Positions 60,789-64,000 of a DNA stretch of 64,000 bases are shown here, piece by piece. Under the pieces are notes generated by a model. It saw only the letters and a list, made by a program, of their open reading frames with translations, was not told where the DNA came from and searched no databases. Position 1 is the stretch's first letter. Every line of letters begins with the position of its first letter. The translations under genes were made by a program, and so were the position numbers. The DNA is from Bacteroidaceae bacterium (GTDB lineage: Bacteria; Bacteroidota; Bacteroidia; Bacteroidales; Bacteroidaceae), in assembly GCA_017442855.1 (NCBI GenBank), contig JAFSPM010000048.1:1-64000 (forward strand), given 5' to 3'.

Positions 60789-60821
60789 AAGGGGATGTGT
60801 GTTTAACATCCCCTTTTCTTT
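60789..60821. terminator. Terminator between rpiB and M28 peptidase
   Basis: AAGGGGATGT (60789-60798) pairs with ACATCCCCTT (60806-60815) and is followed by TTCTTTTT. It serves the plus strand and lies at the 3' end of the convergent peptidase gene. Confidence 0.9.
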
Positions 60822-62327
60822 TTATCTTGCTGTTGCTTCAATCTTATCAACATTTCCAAGTTCCATCAAGGAAAGTGCCATCCACCTGACAGCATCGTGC
60901 GACAGATCGAAGTCGATGTAATCCATTGTGTCACCAGGCACATGATAAGGAATCCTAACAGTAGAGCCGTAAGCGAACGGAGCCACTGTAGGAACACCCT
61001 TGATAAAGAAGTTGGCCTCATCGGTTCGCGGACGGGTCACTATCTCATCCCTACCCACAGCTTCTCTGAACGGACGGTTCACGCTACGCTCCATGGTTGA
61101 TTTAAAGAAATCAAACAGCGAACCGTGTTTCTTGGCTATCCTCACGCCCATGCCATAACCAGCTGCCAAGCAGTCGATATTGATCAGCAGTTTGTGGTTC
61201 TTCTGATCCATAATGGGATGGTTAGCCATATAGTCACTGCCTATCAGCCCCGTCTCTTCACCGCCAAACAAGGTAAAGACAATAGTCCTACGAGGTTTGT
61301 AACCCGATGTAGCCAATGCCTTGGCGGCACCCATGATAATGATAGAGCCGGAAGCATTATCCTGTGCACCCGGACAGAGGTAAGGCTGCAAGCCAATATG
61401 ATCTACATGCGCGCCAATGGTTACATACTCTGGAGCCAAGGTAGGGTCAGTGCCTCGCAAGATACCCACCACATTACATCCCTTGCCCTCAGGATGCCAT
61501 TCAGTAATCGCCTTGATGTCAGCTTTCTTGTTGATGGCAAATGAGATAGGCTTCAAGGTCTTATTCATCTCAGCCTTCACCTTTGCATGATCTTTCCCTG
61601 TACCAGAGAAGATATCGTTGGCCACACTGTCACTTACGTTACAATAAACGAAGTTCTTGTTATAACCAGGGTTAGGATTACCGGCAGTAGAGATATACAA
61701 CATACCAGCCGCTCCATGCTTCGTAGCATTGGTCATCTTGAAGTTGTGGTACTGATAAGGCATCCATGCCTTCTGCAACTTCGGATCTTGTCCCTGATAA
61801 GGCACATCACGCTCGCACACCACAATCTTGCCTTTCACATCCACACCCTTGTAAGAGTCATACCCCAACTCAGGCGCCGTAATGCCATAGCCCACATACA
61901 CCAAGTCGAGTTGCTGCAGGAAACCAGTATCGGAAGTACCACCTACCATATAATTATCCGGATAGTCATACTGCTTTCCTACCCACTGGTCGCCCATAGG
62001 CATGTAAAGCGTAAAAAAACCACCCTCCTGAGGCATTACATACGGATGATCAAAGTTCTGGAAATAAGTACCGTCATCACCTCCAGGCTCCAAGCCCCAT
62101 TCCTTGAACAGGTCAGCTGCATACTGTACAGCCTTGAAGAAACCAATATCACCGGTCAACCTACCACGACATTCCGGAGAGGTCAGGAATGTCATCCATT
62201 CTTGTAAGTCCCTGGTAGAAGTGGCATACATTGCCTTCTGCTGGGGTGTCGGCTCTGCCTGCTGAGCAAAAGCAAACACAGGTGCCATCAAAGACACAAT
62301 AATAAATAATAATACATTCTTTCTCAT
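60822..62327 (-). CDS. Exported M28 family metallopeptidase
   Basis: 501 residues from ATG 62327, with a Sec signal ending AFAQ; an in-frame ATG at 62411 is beyond the -7 box and rejected. A PA-type insert (GYDSYKGVDVKGKIVVCERD) precedes the zinc aminopeptidase core, which has IGAHVDHIG (ligand His/Asp), QDNASGS (bridging Asp) and FGGEETGLIGS (catalytic Glu-Glu). It is a periplasmic aminopeptidase, probably acting on dietary or cell-wall peptides. Confidence 0.9.
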   Translation of the reverse strand: MRKNVLLFIIVSLMAPVFAFAQQAEPTPQQKAMYATSTRDLQEWMTFLTSPECRGRLTGDIGFFKAVQYAADLFKEWGLEPGGDDGTYFQNFDHPYVMPQEGGFFTLYMPMGDQWVGKQYDYPDNYMVGGTSDTGFLQQLDLVYVGYGITAPELGYDSYKGVDVKGKIVVCERDVPYQGQDPKLQKAWMPYQYHNFKMTNATKHGAAGMLYISTAGNPNPGYNKNFVYCNVSDSVANDIFSGTGKDHAKVKAEMNKTLKPISFAINKKADIKAITEWHPEGKGCNVVGILRGTDPTLAPEYVTIGAHVDHIGLQPYLCPGAQDNASGSIIIMGAAKALATSGYKPRRTIVFTLFGGEETGLIGSDYMANHPIMDQKNHKLLINIDCLAAGYGMGVRIAKKHGSLFDFFKSTMERSVNRPFREAVGRDEIVTRPRTDEANFFIKGVPTVAPFAYGSTVRIPYHVPGDTMDYIDFDLSHDAVRWMALSLMELGNVDKIEATAR

Positions 62328-62357
62328 ATAAACAAGGTACTTTTTAATTCTTTGTGC

Positions 62358-62418
62358 CAAAAATACGTTTTTTTTATGATAAAATCGGAATAGCTTATTA
62401 CTTTTTTTCATACATTTG
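62358..62418. promoter_or_regulatory. Divergent -7 boxes, M28 peptidase and DUF1080 gene
   Basis: Minus-strand TATTTTTG at 62358-62365 serves the peptidase. Plus-strand TACATTTG at 62411-62418 lies 54 bases before the DUF1080 start. No -33 TTTG is at the right distance on the plus strand. Confidence 0.6.
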
Positions 62419-62472
62419 TAGAGGAATTTGTTCCAAAAAAAGAATGTGTTTCATTTTTAAACTAATAAACCC

Positions 62473-63318
62473 ATGAAGAAACTATTTGTATTAAGCATCT
62501 TTGCTTTGGCTTGCGGTGCAATGTTTGCTCAGCAGCCACAGGGTCAGCGTCCTCAGCAGCAGCCACAGGATGTTCGTAACGATAAGATCGGTGTAGGCAT
62601 GACCCCAACTATGTCAGAGTATTGGTCACCACAGCCAAAGGTGGTAACTCCGGGTAATCAGGCAACAGCCAGTGCTCCATCTGATGCTATCATTCTGTTC
62701 GATGGTACACAGAAGTCACTCAACGACAACTGGGTAACCAAGAATATGCGTACTCAGGAAGTAAACCCTGCTAAGTGGACAGTAAAGGACGGTGTGATGA
62801 CCGTTAACAAGGACATGCGTAATGGCGGTGGCGACATCCAGACCAAGCAAGAGTTTGGCAGTTTCCAGCTCCACCTCGAATGGTGTGTTCCTGAAATGGA
62901 TGCTAAATTCACCAGCCAGATTCGTGGTAACAGTGGTGTATATCTGCAGAACATGTATGAGGTACAGATCCTTGACTGCTACAACAACGAGACCTATGTA
63001 AACGGTATGACCGGTTCTCTATACAAGCAGACTCCTCCATTGGTAAACGCTATGCGCAAGCCAGGTGAGTGGCAGTACTACGACATTATTTACAATGCTC
63101 CTGTGTTCAATGCTGATGGCACCTATAAGGTACGCCCATACGTAACCGTTATCCACAATGGCGTTGTTTTGCAGAACCATACCGAGATCCTGGGTACTAC
63201 CGAGTACATCGGCTTCCCACAGGTGAAGGCTCACGGCGATGGTCCTATCTTGCTGCAGTGCCACGGTGACCCAAGTCCAAGCATTAGCTTCCGTAACATC
63301 TGGATTCGCAAGATGTAA
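62473..63318 (+). CDS. Exported DUF1080 (3-keto-disaccharide-hydrolase type) protein
   Basis: 281 residues with a Sec signal ending MFAQ and a Gln/Pro-rich linker. The DUF1080 features are clear: AIILFDGTQKSLNDNWV, WTVKDGVMTV, FGSFQLHLEW, GNSGVYLQNMYEVQILD, and PILLQCHGDPSPSISFRNIWIR. The family is a concanavalin-like sandwich; some members act on 3-keto-glycosides, others are uncharacterised. Confidence 0.9.
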   Translation: MKKLFVLSIFALACGAMFAQQPQGQRPQQQPQDVRNDKIGVGMTPTMSEYWSPQPKVVTPGNQATASAPSDAIILFDGTQKSLNDNWVTKNMRTQEVNPAKWTVKDGVMTVNKDMRNGGGDIQTKQEFGSFQLHLEWCVPEMDAKFTSQIRGNSGVYLQNMYEVQILDCYNNETYVNGMTGSLYKQTPPLVNAMRKPGEWQYYDIIYNAPVFNADGTYKVRPYVTVIHNGVVLQNHTEILGTTEYIGFPQVKAHGDGPILLQCHGDPSPSISFRNIWIRKM

Positions 63319-63361
63319 TATCAACTGGTCTAAATTACCCTTTTGATATTCTTAATACCGC

Positions 63362-63397
63362 ACAAAGGCAAAAAAGTTCGTTCTTTTTTGCCTTTGT
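63362..63397 (+). terminator. Terminator after DUF1080 gene
   Basis: ACAAAGGCAAAAAAG (63362-63376) pairs perfectly with CTTTTTTGCCTTTGT (63383-63397) around a 6-base loop. The TTTG in the right arm and TATCTTCG at 63413-63420 could be a weak promoter for the next gene. Confidence 0.85.
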
Positions 63398-63459
63398 TTC
63401 ATTAATAATATCTATCTTCGCAACAGAAATAATAAACAACAATTTAAATATTATACATT

Positions 63460-63837
63460 ATGAAAAAGTTTGCTTTAATGATGGTTTGCCTAATGGGCAT
63501 GCTGTTTGTATCAAACAACGCTAATGCACAGGACAAGAAGAATCCGTTTATCGGTTCATGGACAGCTACCTCAAGCACACCTATTGGTGAGACAGTGATG
63601 ACCATCGTGTTTGAAGAAAATGATGGCAAGATTACAGGTTATATGACTGCCGAGGCTATGGGTGACGAGAAGATTGAATGCGAAGACATCAACACCGAGA
63701 AGGAAGACGAGATTTCTTTCACCTTCTTCGCTGCTATGGCTGGCATGAACATCGACATGTACCTCACCCTTGATGGTGAAGATGCTTGCAAAGGCGCTAT
63801 GATGGGACAGTTCCCTGTTGAAGCGAAACGTAAATAA
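63460..63837 (+). CDS. Small exported protein, unknown
   Basis: 125 residues with a Sec signal ending NANAQ. The mature 100 residues are acidic and read like a small beta-barrel of the lipocalin or calycin kind (NPFIGSWTATSSTPIGETVMTIVFEE-type first strands). No family is recognised and no catalytic residues stand out. Terminators flank it on both sides, so it is a single-gene unit. Confidence 0.7.
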   Translation: MKKFALMMVCLMGMLFVSNNANAQDKKNPFIGSWTATSSTPIGETVMTIVFEENDGKITGYMTAEAMGDEKIECEDINTEKEDEISFTFFAAMAGMNIDMYLTLDGEDACKGAMMGQFPVEAKRK

Positions 63838-63864
63838 ACAGATGTAAGACCATCTTTAATTTAG

Positions 63865-63900
63865 AAGGACACGCTCCTAAAGAGTGTGTCTTTCTTTTTA
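63865..63900 (+). terminator. Terminator after small exported protein
   Basis: GACACGCTC (63868-63876) pairs with GAGTGTGTC (63882-63890), one G-U pair, then TTTCTTTTTATC. Confidence 0.88.
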
Positions 63901-63913
63901 TCTTCTATATGGC

Positions 63914-64000
63914 ATGAAAGACTATCCCGATAAGATGACACCCGAAGAGGTGCGCAGGTTTCAAGACGATGTACTGAATATCGTGTCACAGATTCCACGC
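63914..64000 (+). CDS. MGMT-family (alkyltransferase-like) protein, N-terminal part only
   Basis: The visible 29 codons contain FQDDVLNIVSQIPR, which matches the start of the DNA-binding domain of O6-methylguanine methyltransferases and Atl proteins (normally followed by G-V-TYG). The active-site PCHR or PWHR segment lies beyond the right edge, so methyltransferase and alkyltransferase-like forms cannot be told apart. Confidence 0.65.
   Translation, partial: MKDYPDKMTPEEVRRFQDDVLNIVSQIPR

Noticed and set aside
61587-62207. Plus-strand frame of 206 codons
   Set aside because: Antisense shadow of the M28 peptidase.

Overview
The window looks like a Bacteroidales chromosome, most likely Prevotellaceae or a relative. 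Many transcription units start with the Bacteroidetes promoter form TTTG-N19-TAnnTTTG, and Shine-Dalgarno sites are mostly weak. The MurF-Alr fusion, the dxs-trkA-trkH block and the galM-SSS-Nudix-araDAB-GH51-tkt-rpiB arabinose operon are typical of that order. No tRNA, rRNA, CRISPR array, transposase or phage gene was seen. Genus is an inference.

Left half (1-25.3 kb) is an accessory redox and esterase region assembled from repeated cassettes. It has three intact EFR1-type flavodoxin/ferredoxin proteins, three intact aldo/keto reductases (AKRs), a NapH-NapG-like membrane polyferredoxin fusion, a YqhD-like alcohol dehydrogenase, an FMN reductase, two esterase families with repeated members, a tannase-like hydrolase, two NTF2-like exported proteins, two AraC regulators and a GH35-like glycosidase. 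Five of the redox proteins carry twin-arginine signals, so a periplasmic reductive system is implied; TatA and TatC are encoded further right. Between the live genes lie unlisted relics: an esterase fragment, an EFR1 fragment, three AKR tails (two abutting in opposite orientation) and a GH35 tail. Two promoters share an inverted-repeat operator in identical geometry, suggesting a common regulator.

25.3-34.4 kb: a divergent HxlR regulator, a tandem-ABM lipoprotein, a ferredoxin-nitroreductase and an exported LamG-like protein. These precede a compact apparent operon: exported GATase-like protein, Cys-repeat peptide, radical SAM/SPASM enzyme, flavin/ferredoxin protein, quinone-oxidoreductase-like MDR, zinc macrodomain hydrolase and SirTM-type sirtuin. 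A RiPP-like module joined to a reversible ADP-ribosylation pair is the best candidate here for an undescribed system. Three noncoding gaps (11.5, 28.5 and 34.2 kb) hold degenerate arrays with a 22-bp period.

34.4-49.1 kb is mostly housekeeping: PPOX, SGNH hydrolase, a nuclease-helicase, TatC with a very long tail, TatA, MurF-Alr and GSCFA on the minus strand, then dxs, trkA and trkH on the plus strand. 49.2-60.8 kb is the L-arabinose regulon (liberation by GH51, mutarotation, uptake, isomerisation, phosphorylation, epimerisation, pentose-phosphate shuffling) with a Nudix-type AraR. The right end holds an M28 peptidase, a DUF1080 protein, a small exported protein and the start of an MGMT-family gene. 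Everything is read by eye; no homology search was run.
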